A DNA stretch of 15,500 nucleotides, from the NCBI GenBank assembly GCA_001825115.1, contig MHUY01000018.1, positions 9,606-25,105 on the forward strand, read 5' to 3'. Numbering within the stretch: the stretch's first letter is position 1; each line of letters begins with the position of its first letter. Under the pieces are notes generated by a model. It worked only from the letters and a program-made list of their open reading frames with translations, did no database searches and was not told the origin of the DNA. Positions 6,059 through 12,195 of this stretch are shown in pieces. The translations under genes and the position numbers were made by a program. Source of the stretch: Candidatus Yonathbacteria bacterium RIFOXYC2_FULL_47_9 (GTDB lineage: Bacteria; Patescibacteriota; Minisyncoccia; Phycocordibacterales; UBA1550).

Positions 6059-8326
6059 TTATAGTTTTACATCAATTACCCTCGTTGTATCATTCCCGAA
6101 AATATCCACGACCTTTATTGCAACTTTGTAATCTCCTTTTGGAAGCTCTTTTGGTGCTGAAGTGAACTCCAAATTTCTATTTTTCTTTGTGCGGAAACTT
6201 TGCCATTCATTATCAAAGATATAGTCTCCCGTCCACACTTCTTTTTCCTCTCCGTTCTCTACCACTTTGATGATTTCCTTTCGATCGGCAAAGTCATAAT
6301 CAACAGCCCAATAGTCTATCCAATCACTCCATTTCTTTGTGAGGACTTCTCGCGATACAAGTTCTGTATCTTTATCTTTTGTAACCTTGATTACTTGACC
6401 ATTCTCAATGATTACCTTTGACCTACCAGTCTTCAGCGCCTCGTCAACATCGGCATTGTCTTGATTATAGAAAACAGAAAAGTCTGTAAGCTCGATTGAA
6501 AGCTCTTTAGTGTTGCCTTTGCCAGTCACAATAGGCTTCACGTCCACGTACGCCACATCGTAGAAGTTGACCTGCCCACGCTCAACAGCTCGCTTGTCGA
6601 AGACTTCGCGCGGAATAATTTTAAATGCAATATCTACCCCTTGCGTTATGAAGTCATCAAAAATAAGTCCCATTTCGTAGTCAAAACCAAGCACATCAAC
6701 TTTCGAAATATTTTTATCTTTCAACTCTGCAACAATCTCCTGAATAAACTTCTGAGATACGGGGAGATTGATTGGACCAACAGCCACGAGGCGGTCACGC
6801 TTTTTGCCCACGATATGCGCAAAGCTTTCCACTGCCTCAGCCTTGTATGCAGAGAGAATGAGTTTTATAAACTCTTTTTCCTTTTGCTCAGCTTGCCTTT
6901 CTTTTTCTTCTGCACGAAGGTCATCATTGGTACTGAGGAAACTTTCACGTTCGTATTTACCAACGTTCAAAATCTCAAAGGCACGGAAATCTTTTCCTGC
7001 CTTTTTGAGTTCTCTTTGAACACCAATCATCCTTTTTCGAGAGGTATGAATACCAAACTTGCCAAGGTCAGTACCTATCCATTTTCGGCCGAGTTTTTCT
7101 GCTACGGCGAGCGTTGTTCCAGAGCCACAGAAAAAGTCGGCAACAAGATCACCTTCACGTGATGACATTCGGAGTATTCTTTCGATGAGAGTTTCGGGTT
7201 TTTGAGTTGGGTACTCTAATCGCTCGTTTGCAACTGGGTTGATTACAAAAATATCTGTCCAGAGACTTTGGACGGGCTGACCAACGTATTCGTCTTCATA
7301 GATTTTTCTATATATTCTGTCACCCGTTCCTTTTTCTGGGAAATATAACTTCCCTTGCTTGTCCCACTCTTCCATCATCTCTCTTGAAATTGACCAGCCA
7401 TTTTTTGGAGGGGTGTACCCTTTGTACTCATACGTTAGGTTTGGTCGAGGATTTGGACTCACAATTGGAGATTTCATGTAACGCCGACCTTTTTCGTCAA
7501 AGTTATTGAACCTTTCTTTAATATAGTCTTGAACGTCATCCGAGTCCCTAGTAAAAAGAGGATTTAGGACTACTTGGTCTGATTTTGAGTAGTACAAAAT
7601 ACTGTCCGTTACAACCCCAAGTCGATTAGATGGATTAGCACTTCCACCTTTTCTTTTCCAGATTATTTCATTGCGGAAATTATTTTTCCCAAAAATCTCA
7701 TCAAGTATCAATTTTGTATAACTATTCATTCGGTAATCACAATGGACATAAATACTTCCGTCTTCTGCAAGTAATCCGTGCATAATGTTAAGACGTTCGT
7801 ACATCATCGCAATGAAACTATCTGCCCCCTTACCCCAAGTGTCACGGAATGCAATCTCCTCAATCACTGAAGGTTTTTTTGTAAAGCTTTCCCCGTCTTC
7901 TTCGTCCCCAATTGTGATATCCATAGAGAAATCAGCACCAACATCAAATGGAGGGTCAATATAAATAAGCTTGAGGCCACCTTGCGCCTCAATCTCTTTT
8001 CGCATTGGGCCGTTCTTGAGCGAAGATAGAATGAGTTTGTTGTCGCCCCAGATGAGCTTGTTGGTCCAGCCAGAAATCTGCTTCCCCGAGAAATCAAAAA
8101 GTGAACCACGCGCATCACCAAACTCCACACCTTCACGTGGCTCGTCAATTTGTTCTATGTGTTGAAAAGGAAGGACTACGTTAGTAACCTCATTAGATTT
8201 TCCATTCCAAACAAGCTCCACCTCTCGGTCGTCCTTAAAGAGCAAAAAGCGATACTTTTCAGGAAGCGGTTTTCCAGTCTCCAAATATTTTACGATATCT
8301 CGTTTTTCGTTGTCTGTTAGTTTCAT
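6059..8326 (-). CDS. mod: Type III DNA methyltransferase, Mod subunit
   Basis: A 755-residue beta-class DNA methyltransferase. The catalytic motif IV YIDPPF is at residues 122-127 and precedes the AdoMet-binding motif I DFFCGSGTT at 397-405, the order that defines the beta class. YPTQKP at 372-377 and the following helix are typical of Mod proteins. By family it methylates adenine N6 in an asymmetric site and supplies sequence recognition to Res. Residues from about 440 form a 300-residue C-terminal extension without a motif I can name, including a charged helix (RAEEKERQAEQKEKEF). I start it at the ATG at 8324-8326 (MKLTDNEKRD), which follows the preceding stop by one base. A longer frame from 8353 would overlap the upstream gene. 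All catalytic motifs are intact. Confidence 0.93.
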   Translation of the reverse strand: MKLTDNEKRDIVKYLETGKPLPEKYRFLLFKDDREVELVWNGKSNEVTNVVLPFQHIEQIDEPREGVEFGDARGSLFDFSGKQISGWTNKLIWGDNKLILSSLKNGPMRKEIEAQGGLKLIYIDPPFDVGADFSMDITIGDEEDGESFTKKPSVIEEIAFRDTWGKGADSFIAMMYERLNIMHGLLAEDGSIYVHCDYRMNSYTKLILDEIFGKNNFRNEIIWKRKGGSANPSNRLGVVTDSILYYSKSDQVVLNPLFTRDSDDVQDYIKERFNNFDEKGRRYMKSPIVSPNPRPNLTYEYKGYTPPKNGWSISREMMEEWDKQGKLYFPEKGTGDRIYRKIYEDEYVGQPVQSLWTDIFVINPVANERLEYPTQKPETLIERILRMSSREGDLVADFFCGSGTTLAVAEKLGRKWIGTDLGKFGIHTSRKRMIGVQRELKKAGKDFRAFEILNVGKYERESFLSTNDDLRAEEKERQAEQKEKEFIKLILSAYKAEAVESFAHIVGKKRDRLVAVGPINLPVSQKFIQEIVAELKDKNISKVDVLGFDYEMGLIFDDFITQGVDIAFKIIPREVFDKRAVERGQVNFYDVAYVDVKPIVTGKGNTKELSIELTDFSVFYNQDNADVDEALKTGRSKVIIENGQVIKVTKDKDTELVSREVLTKKWSDWIDYWAVDYDFADRKEIIKVVENGEEKEVWTGDYIFDNEWQSFRTKKNRNLEFTSAPKELPKGDYKVAIKVVDIFGNDTTRVIDVKL

Positions 8327-8327
8327 G

Positions 8328-8693
8328 TTATTTAAAATAATTTTTACACACAAGACAATGATATCGGTAATATGTTTGATTTCTTGATGTCCCTAAACCG
8401 AAACTTCCAATGTCTAGAGTAATCATCTTGTTTTCTTTTTCGTGACAGACCTTACAAAATGGACCATTCTTTTTGTCACCATCATTCATCCAATAAACGT
8501 TACCTTCAAAAACAAGAGCTTCTTTTGTTTTTATTTGTTGTTTCAATTCTCGATTCTCATTTTCTAAAGCAAAAATATGATTCATCATTTCCAAAAGTTT
8601 CTCTTGCACCTCCAAAATCTGCTGATACTGTGGTATCTTTCCAGCTTCTTGAAGCACCCCTGCAACAGATTTTAATTCATCAAAAATTGCCAT
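8328..8693 (-). CDS. Small coiled-coil protein with C-terminal zinc ribbon
   Basis: The 121-residue protein begins MAIFDELKSVAGVLQEAGKI. It continues with a probable coiled coil at about 25-58 (IPQYQQILEVQEKLLEMMNH, then FALENENRELKQQI) and ends in a zinc ribbon with C80-x2-C83 and C113-x2-C116. It would bind one zinc ion and probably self-associate. I do not recognise a named function. It sits between the XRE regulator (4-base gap) and mod (stop codon one base before the mod ATG), so it is tightly coupled to methyltransferase expression. A helper or accessory specificity factor of the restriction system is possible but is only inferred from position. Confidence 0.75.
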   Translation of the reverse strand: MAIFDELKSVAGVLQEAGKIPQYQQILEVQEKLLEMMNHIFALENENRELKQQIKTKEALVFEGNVYWMNDGDKKNGPFCKVCHEKENKMITLDIGSFGLGTSRNQTYYRYHCLVCKNYFK

Positions 8694-8697
8694 AAAT

Positions 8698-8904
8698 TTA
8701 TTTTAACAGTTCATCAACAGAAACATTCAGTGCTTTTGCGATATTGGTAATGGTCGAAAGTGTCGGGTTTTTCTTTCCGCTCTCTATATTGCTCATATAG
8801 GCGCGGTCAACCTCCAGCTTTCGGCACAAATCGCCTTGCGTCATGTCCTTCGCGAGGCGAATTCTCTTTATATTGTCACCTAGTTTCTTTGCTGAGTTAT
8901 CCAC
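8698..8904 (-). CDS. XRE-family regulator, C-protein-like controller of the operon
   Basis: A 68-residue single-domain helix-turn-helix protein. It begins LGDNIKRIRLAKDMTQGDLCRKL, has the recognition-helix segment DRAYMSNIESGKKNPTLSTI, and ends with ALNVSVDELLK. This is the size and form of restriction-modification controller (C) proteins, which bind tandem palindromes upstream of their own gene. It is first in the operon and two abutting palindromes lie just upstream, which fits that role. The start codon is GTG (8902-8904), only 6 bases from the -10 box, so translation is probably leaderless. The GTG overlaps a perfect DnaA-box sequence (TTATCCACA at 8897-8905). Confidence 0.88.
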   Translation of the reverse strand: MDNSAKKLGDNIKRIRLAKDMTQGDLCRKLEVDRAYMSNIESGKKNPTLSTITNIAKALNVSVDELLK

Positions 8905-8910
8905 ACAAGA

Positions 8911-8939
8911 AGTATAGCGCTGATTGTTTTCTTAAACAA
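8911..8939 (-). promoter_or_regulatory. Promoter of the XRE/type III operon
   Basis: On the minus strand, TTGTTT (8934-8939) and TATACT (8911-8916) are separated by exactly 17 bases. The expected start of transcription is about 8904, the first base of the GTG start. The -35 lies within palindrome 1 (8923-8940), so a protein bound there would block this promoter. Confidence 0.65.
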
Positions 8940-8958
8940 TATTGTTATATAATACAAT
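8923..8958. promoter_or_regulatory. Two abutting 18-bp palindromes, candidate XRE operators
   Basis: Box 1 (8923-8940) is ATTGTTTTCTTAAACAAT with perfect 7-bp arms. Box 2 (8941-8958) is ATTGTTATATAATACAAT with 5-bp arms. Both fit ATTGT-N8-ACAAT and they touch end to end, so their centres are 18 bp apart. Box 1 covers both divergent -35 elements and box 2 covers the plus-strand -10. Paired palindromes upstream of a C-protein gene are the classical arrangement for autoregulation of restriction-modification. Confidence 0.65.
8925..8953 (+). promoter_or_regulatory. Divergent plus-strand promoter overlapping the operon promoter
   Basis: TTGTTT (8925-8930) and TATAAT (8948-8953) are 17 bases apart on the plus strand. 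The two divergent -35 hexamers are the two arms of the same palindrome. A transcript would start near 8960 and run through the structured region towards the recombinase gene at 9468. No gene immediately follows, so the product is unknown. Confidence 0.5.
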
Positions 8959-8972
8959 AGAGGTCGCCCGAA

Positions 8973-9043
8973 GCCCCCATCGCCAATACCTTTTCAAAAA
9001 AATCCCCCCGCCAAACAAAGAAAGAATGGAAAACGATGGGGGC
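8973..9043. repeat. Perfect 10-bp inverted repeat around a 51-base loop
   Basis: GCCCCCATCG (8973-8982) pairs with CGATGGGGGC (9034-9043). The outer bases can extend the stem through CGCC/GGCG with small internal loops. The loop is purine- and C-rich (AAAAAAATCCCCCC). It is immediately downstream of the plus-strand promoter, so it would fold in the leader of that transcript. Confidence 0.6.
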
Positions 9044-9047
9044 GCAG

Positions 9048-9236
9048 GCGAATCAGCTGATTCGCGCCTCGGGCGCAGGAACACCGAGGTACCCCGAGGT
9101 GTTCGGCGGAATTGTTGGCGCTTCCACATTATCCGAGCGTATGCACTGGTTCAGAGCCACCACGCACGCGGAGCGTGCGAAGTTAGTCCACATCGGGATT
9201 CTGTTCGTAAAAAGTTCGAACTTCGTGCAGGATTGA
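9048..9236. other. Palindrome-rich non-coding tract beside the left recombinase repeat
   Basis: This tract holds a series of perfect dyads. GCGAATCAGCTGATTCGC is an 18-bp palindrome at 9048-9065. GAACACC/GGTGTTC arms lie at 9079-9104. CGCACGC-GGA-GCGTGCG is a hairpin at 9163-9179, and AAGTTCGAACTT is a palindrome at 9212-9223. On the minus strand it lies downstream of the recombinase 3' fragment. Plus-strand open frames of 66 and 114 codons cross it, but they are low-quality translations of structured DNA and I do not call them genes. It is likely recombinase-associated DNA, possibly an attachment or transfer region. Confidence 0.45.
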
Positions 9237-9365
9237 CCACCAAAATGAATTTGTGCGCAAAAATGCATCCGCACTGCGTGCGGTAGGCTGAAATTCGGCC
9301 AGATACGAAAAGGGCTTTTTGAATTCCACGGACAGGGTTCCCGAGGTAACACGGGGGTTCCACAA
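9183..9365 (-). pseudogene. 3' fragment of a second serine recombinase gene, inverted
   Basis: On the minus strand this frame encodes NPRVTSGTLSVEFKKPFSYL and continues in near identity to residues 459-500 of the recombinase at 9468-11027. It then ends in a different tail, SILHEVRTFYEQNPDVD, before a stop. The catalytic and DNA-binding domains are absent: upstream bases (9366-9467) do not continue the recombinase. The tail reads like an ordinary C-terminus, whereas the full-length gene ends in antisense tRNA. It may therefore hold the original gene end. Confidence 0.6.
9237..9360 (-). repeat. Left copy of the 124-bp inverted repeat flanking the recombinase
   Basis: The reverse complement of this stretch matches 10844-10967. 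Bases 9237-9349 are 113 bp identical, then there are two mismatches (9350-9351) and nine more identical bases. The outer end reads CCACC (9237-9241). It contains its own hairpin, CCGCAC-TGC-GTGCGG, at 9269-9283. Near-identity between copies implies recent duplication, gene conversion or an assembly artefact. Confidence 0.9.
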
Positions 9366-9467
9366 GCTCTCTCTTGTTCTCTGGAATACCAGAGGAGCCG
9401 ATGGGAAGCGAGATTTTAAAATTGTCGATGTAATGCAAAACCTTTTATCAATTTAATTCCCGAAGCT

Positions 9468-11027
9468 ATGATCAAGTATTTTATATATTGTAGAAAGTCG
9501 AGCGAGGATGAAGAACGCCAAGTTTTGAGTATTGAGGCACAGCTGACGGAGCTTCGGGAATTCGCCAAGCTGAATGGTTTGTTTGTCGTGCGTGAATATT
9601 ATGAGAGCAAAACGGCCAAAGAGCCTGGTCGGGAGGTGTTTAATGAAATGCTCGGCGAAATTGAAAAAGGTTCCGCTACGGGCATTTTAGCGTGGAATCC
9701 CGATAGATTAGCGAGGAACTCGATTGACGGTGGCAAGATTATATACTTTGTGGACACGCTAAAGATTGTTGCGCTAAAATTCCCGACATTTTGGTTTGAA
9801 GCGACACCACAGGGAAAATTTATGTTGAGTGTCGCTTTTGGTCAAGCAAAATATTACACCGACAATTTAAGAGAAAACATTTTGCGCGGGATACGGCAAA
9901 AGATACGCCGTGGTGAACTTTCAGCAAAAGCTCCAATCGGTTACTTTAACGAACCGCGACTTCGCACGATTGAGCCAGACAAAAAAACATTTCGTAAAGT
10001 AAAAGAGAGTTTGGAAGCTTTTGCGGAGGGCGAATATACGCTCACGGCAATTCAGCGCAAAATGTTTTCTCTCGGGTTGGTTGGCAAGCAAGGCAAAGCC
10101 CTGCACCTCGCCAGTGTTCGTAGTATTTTAGAAAATCCCTTTTACTACGGACATTTTCTCTACCGTGGCGAGGTGCATCCAGGTTCGCACAAGCCAATGA
10201 TTACAAAGAAACTTTTTGACAAGATACAGATTGCGCTTGTCGCAAATGGAAAACCCCGCAAAAAGCGGGGCGCCAAGAATTTTCAGTTTTTAGGTTTTGC
10301 TACTTGTGGGGTGTGTGGCTATGCAATAACTGCAGAACGACATATCAAGAAAAGCGGTTTGCAGTTTATCTACTATCGTTGCACCCACAAGAGCAAAACT
10401 ATCAAATGCACTGAAAATCATTTTTTGCGAGAAACGGAATTTGCGAAGCAAACGCAGGAACTCTGTCAGAAAGTTTCTTTGCCTGATGAGTGGCGGGACG
10501 AATTCCTCGCCAAGCTTGGCGAGTGGGAAAAAGAGTCCCACCTCTCATCCGACCTTTTCGCTCAAAATCTCCGCATTTCTATTTCCGACCTCAAAGCGAA
10601 ACTCGACAGACTGATGGACGGGTATCTTGACGGCGGTTTTGAGTTGTCCGAGTTTCAGCAGAAAAAGAACGCTTTGATGTCGGAAAAGAAGACGCTTGAA
10701 GAAAAATTATCCGATTTTGAGCGAAAAGGAAATCATTGGCTCGAACTCGTGCGAAACTGGATTTTGCTTGCCAACCAAGCCCAAAATCTCGCTTCTGGCG
10801 AAAAGTTTGAGGAAATGAAAACTTTTCTTAAAACCATCGGCTCGAACCCCCGCATTACCTCGGGAACCCTGTCCGTGGAATTCAAAAAGCCCTTTTCGTA
10901 TCTGGCCGAATTTCAGCCTACCGCACGCAGTGCGGATGCATTTTTGCGCACAAATTCATTTTGGTGGACCCGGGGAGAATCGAACTCCCTACCTCCGGAG
11001 TGCAAAACCGGCGCTCTAGCCAGGTGA
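9468..11027 (+). CDS. Large serine recombinase (site-specific integrase)
   Basis: The 519-residue frame is a large serine recombinase. The N-terminal resolvase domain has YCRKSS with the likely nucleophile Ser11 (or Ser12) and the conserved NPDRLARNS at 77-85. A recombinase domain follows at about 150-260 (KAPIGYF, SVRSILENPFYYG). A zinc ribbon has C280-x2-C283 and C305/C314, and a coiled coil lies at about 365-425. Such enzymes catalyse integration and excision through a covalent serine-DNA bond. The final 19 residues (501-519, TRGESNSLPPECKTGALAR) are the antisense of tRNA-Ala, and residues 459-500 lie in the 124-bp repeat. The genuine C-terminus has therefore probably been replaced at the recombination junction at base 10967. 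The ATG at 9468 has no Shine-Dalgarno; a TTTAAT at 9452-9457 may be a weak -10. The catalytic part is intact. Confidence 0.92.
   Translation: MIKYFIYCRKSSEDEERQVLSIEAQLTELREFAKLNGLFVVREYYESKTAKEPGREVFNEMLGEIEKGSATGILAWNPDRLARNSIDGGKIIYFVDTLKIVALKFPTFWFEATPQGKFMLSVAFGQAKYYTDNLRENILRGIRQKIRRGELSAKAPIGYFNEPRLRTIEPDKKTFRKVKESLEAFAEGEYTLTAIQRKMFSLGLVGKQGKALHLASVRSILENPFYYGHFLYRGEVHPGSHKPMITKKLFDKIQIALVANGKPRKKRGAKNFQFLGFATCGVCGYAITAERHIKKSGLQFIYYRCTHKSKTIKCTENHFLRETEFAKQTQELCQKVSLPDEWRDEFLAKLGEWEKESHLSSDLFAQNLRISISDLKAKLDRLMDGYLDGGFELSEFQQKKNALMSEKKTLEEKLSDFERKGNHWLELVRNWILLANQAQNLASGEKFEEMKTFLKTIGSNPRITSGTLSVEFKKPFSYLAEFQPTARSADAFLRTNSFWWTRGESNSLPPECKTGALAR
10844..10967 (+). repeat. Right copy of the 124-bp inverted repeat, abutting tRNA-Ala
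   Basis: It is identical over 10855-10967 to the reverse complement of 9237-9349, with two mismatches at 10853-10854 before a further nine identical bases. It encodes recombinase residues 459-500. Its last bases, TGGTGG (10962-10967), are at once the end of the repeat and the complement of the tRNA-Ala CCA end and first acceptor bases. This is what an attachment core inside a tRNA 3' end would look like. Confidence 0.9.
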
Positions 11028-11038
11028 GCTACGGGCCC
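10962..11038 (-). tRNA. tRNA-Ala (anticodon UGC), CCA encoded
   Basis: On the minus strand a full cloverleaf reads from 11038. The acceptor is GGGCCCG with CGGGTCC, including the G3-U70 pair that marks alanine. The D arm is GCTC/GAGC. The anticodon loop is TTTGCAC with anticodon TGC, and the T arm is GGGAG-TTCGATT-CTCCC. The discriminator A is at 10965 and an encoded CCA at 10964-10962. The top of the anticodon stem (position 31-39) is a T-T mismatch. The 3' end lies inside the right 124-bp repeat, and the recombinase frame overlaps the gene in antisense. Confidence 0.93.
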
Positions 11039-11132
11039 ATATTTTAAAACGTTACCTATGCAAACATACCTTGATTTTTGTTGTGCCGGTTTTGAAACCG
11101 ACGGCAATCATTCCTCTCGGCAGAGCCTCGTG

Positions 11133-11152
11133 GCCAGGTGAGCTACGGGCCC
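11133..11152 (-). pseudogene. 20-bp remnant of the tRNA-Ala 5' end
   Basis: The minus-strand 20 bases starting GGGCCCGTAGCTC are identical to the first 20 bases of the tRNA-Ala at 11038-11019. The sequence after them departs at once and offers no matching acceptor, anticodon or T arm, so it is not a functional tRNA. It lies 114 bp upstream of the intact copy in the same orientation. The 94 bases between hold a CGGTTT-TG-AAACCG hairpin (11087-11100) and nothing else I recognise. It is probably the scar of an earlier insertion or a partial duplication. Confidence 0.65.
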
Positions 11153-11178
11153 TTTTGAAGCACTTTTGCTATTCTACC

Positions 11179-12144
11179 TTATTTTTTTTGTAATGCAAGT
11201 CCAAGCACATAATCAAGGAATTCAGACATAGGCAGATTGCGGGCAGCGAGCGCTTTTGGAAAGAGCGACATCTCCGTAAGACCAGGGAGTGTATTTACCT
11301 CCAAAAGGCATGGGCCGTCGTCAGTCATAATAAAATCATACGACGCATAGTGCCTTGCACCGAGCTGGCGGTGCGCACAAAGGGCCGCCTCTTCGAGAGT
11401 TTGTTTTTCTGACTCGCGCATTCGTGCAGGACCAACGGAATGTGTACGAGTGCGATACTTTTGATCATAATCAAAAACAGACTCTTCGGGCATCAGTACT
11501 TCAACTGGAGGCATTGTGTATGCACTAAGTCCATCGGCACTATCCACGACCCCAACGGTTATCTCGCGCCCATGCACGTACTCCTCAACAAGTGCTTTTT
11601 CTGAATACGAGAGTGCACGCTCAAGTGCAGGAACGAGCTCACTCTCTCCTTGGACGAGCGAGAGTCCCACCGAAGACCCCCCAGTCAAAGGCTTTACGAT
11701 ATACGGCGCGCGGATTACCTCCCTTACCCGAGCCGCAACCTCCCCTACTTCGTCTCCACGTGACACCACAACCCCAAGAGGAACCCTGAGTCCCGCCGAT
11801 GCAAAGTGTTTCTTTGCAAGTTCTTTATTCATGCCGATAGCTGAGGGCGCTGCGGTCGAGCCAGTATAGGGTACTCCAAATAGGTCGAAAATATTTTGTA
11901 CTTTGCCGTCTTCACCAAACTCTCCATGCAGGGCATTAAAAACAACATCAACATACTGTGAGAGCTTGGCTGGTCGTATCGGCACACCGTCGATGTGCCA
12001 CTCCCCTTCCTGAGTAATGAGAATATCGTGTGGCTCATAACGATCACGTGGCAAACTTGCAAGGACGTTGCCGCCCGTACGAAGCGAAACATAGTATTCA
12101 CTCCCTACCCCACCGCGTATTACTCCCACTCGAATTTTTTGCAT
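11179..12144 (-). CDS. ddl: D-alanine--D-alanine ligase
   Basis: The 321-residue protein makes the D-Ala-D-Ala dipeptide of peptidoglycan in the cytoplasm, using ATP. Ligase landmarks run in order: N-terminal VGVIRGGVGSEYYVSL, HGEFGEDGKVQ in the first third, PYTGSTAAPSAIGMNK, the ATP-grasp segment YIVKPLTGGSSVGLSLV, EEYVHGREITVGVV, and the C-terminal LLEVNTLPGLTEMSLFPK with the metal-binding Glu and Asn. Bacterial Ddl proteins are 300-350 residues, so it is full length. I start at the ATG at 12142-12144 rather than the GTG two codons upstream (12150). The reason is that TATACT (-10) ends at 12151, only 6 bases before the ATG, giving a leaderless mRNA. It marks the return to core chromosome right of the mobile element. 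Confidence 0.95.
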   Translation of the reverse strand: MQKIRVGVIRGGVGSEYYVSLRTGGNVLASLPRDRYEPHDILITQEGEWHIDGVPIRPAKLSQYVDVVFNALHGEFGEDGKVQNIFDLFGVPYTGSTAAPSAIGMNKELAKKHFASAGLRVPLGVVVSRGDEVGEVAARVREVIRAPYIVKPLTGGSSVGLSLVQGESELVPALERALSYSEKALVEEYVHGREITVGVVDSADGLSAYTMPPVEVLMPEESVFDYDQKYRTRTHSVGPARMRESEKQTLEEAALCAHRQLGARHYASYDFIMTDDGPCLLEVNTLPGLTEMSLFPKALAARNLPMSEFLDYVLGLALQKK

Positions 12145-12150
12145 AAGCAC

Positions 12151-12179
12151 AGTATACCTTTGAGCAAGAAGAGGCGCAA
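12151..12179 (-). promoter_or_regulatory. Promoter of ddl
   Basis: Minus-strand TTGCGC (12174-12179) and TATACT (12151-12156) are separated by 17 bases. The predicted transcription start coincides with the ATG at 12144. Confidence 0.55.
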
Positions 12180-12195
12180 GACTTGATGCTCGTTT

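Noticed and set aside
2185..8326. BREX or DISARM system
   Set aside because: No PglZ, BrxL, BrxC, DrmA or DrmB. The Mod and Res motifs and adjacency fit type III restriction.
8942..9286. Plus-strand open frames of 114 and 66 codons (the second at 9036-9236)
   Set aside because: Their sequence is dictated by palindromes and the left repeat. There is no ribosome binding site or domain, and they overlap in different frames.
9151..9438. 95-codon minus-strand open frame (also 99 codons at 9053-9352)
   Set aside because: They are alternative frames across the recombinase 3' fragment. Only the frame matching the recombinase is meaningful, and it is listed as a pseudogene.
9237..10967. Ordinary insertion sequence with target duplication
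   Set aside because: The inverted ends are long, but the flanks (ATTGA on the left, ACCCG on the right) show no target duplication, and the enzyme is a serine recombinase rather than a DDE transposase.
11072..11155. Possible second tRNA after tRNA-Ala
   Set aside because: Only the first 20 bases match. No complementary acceptor strand, anticodon arm or T arm can be drawn, so it is listed as a remnant.
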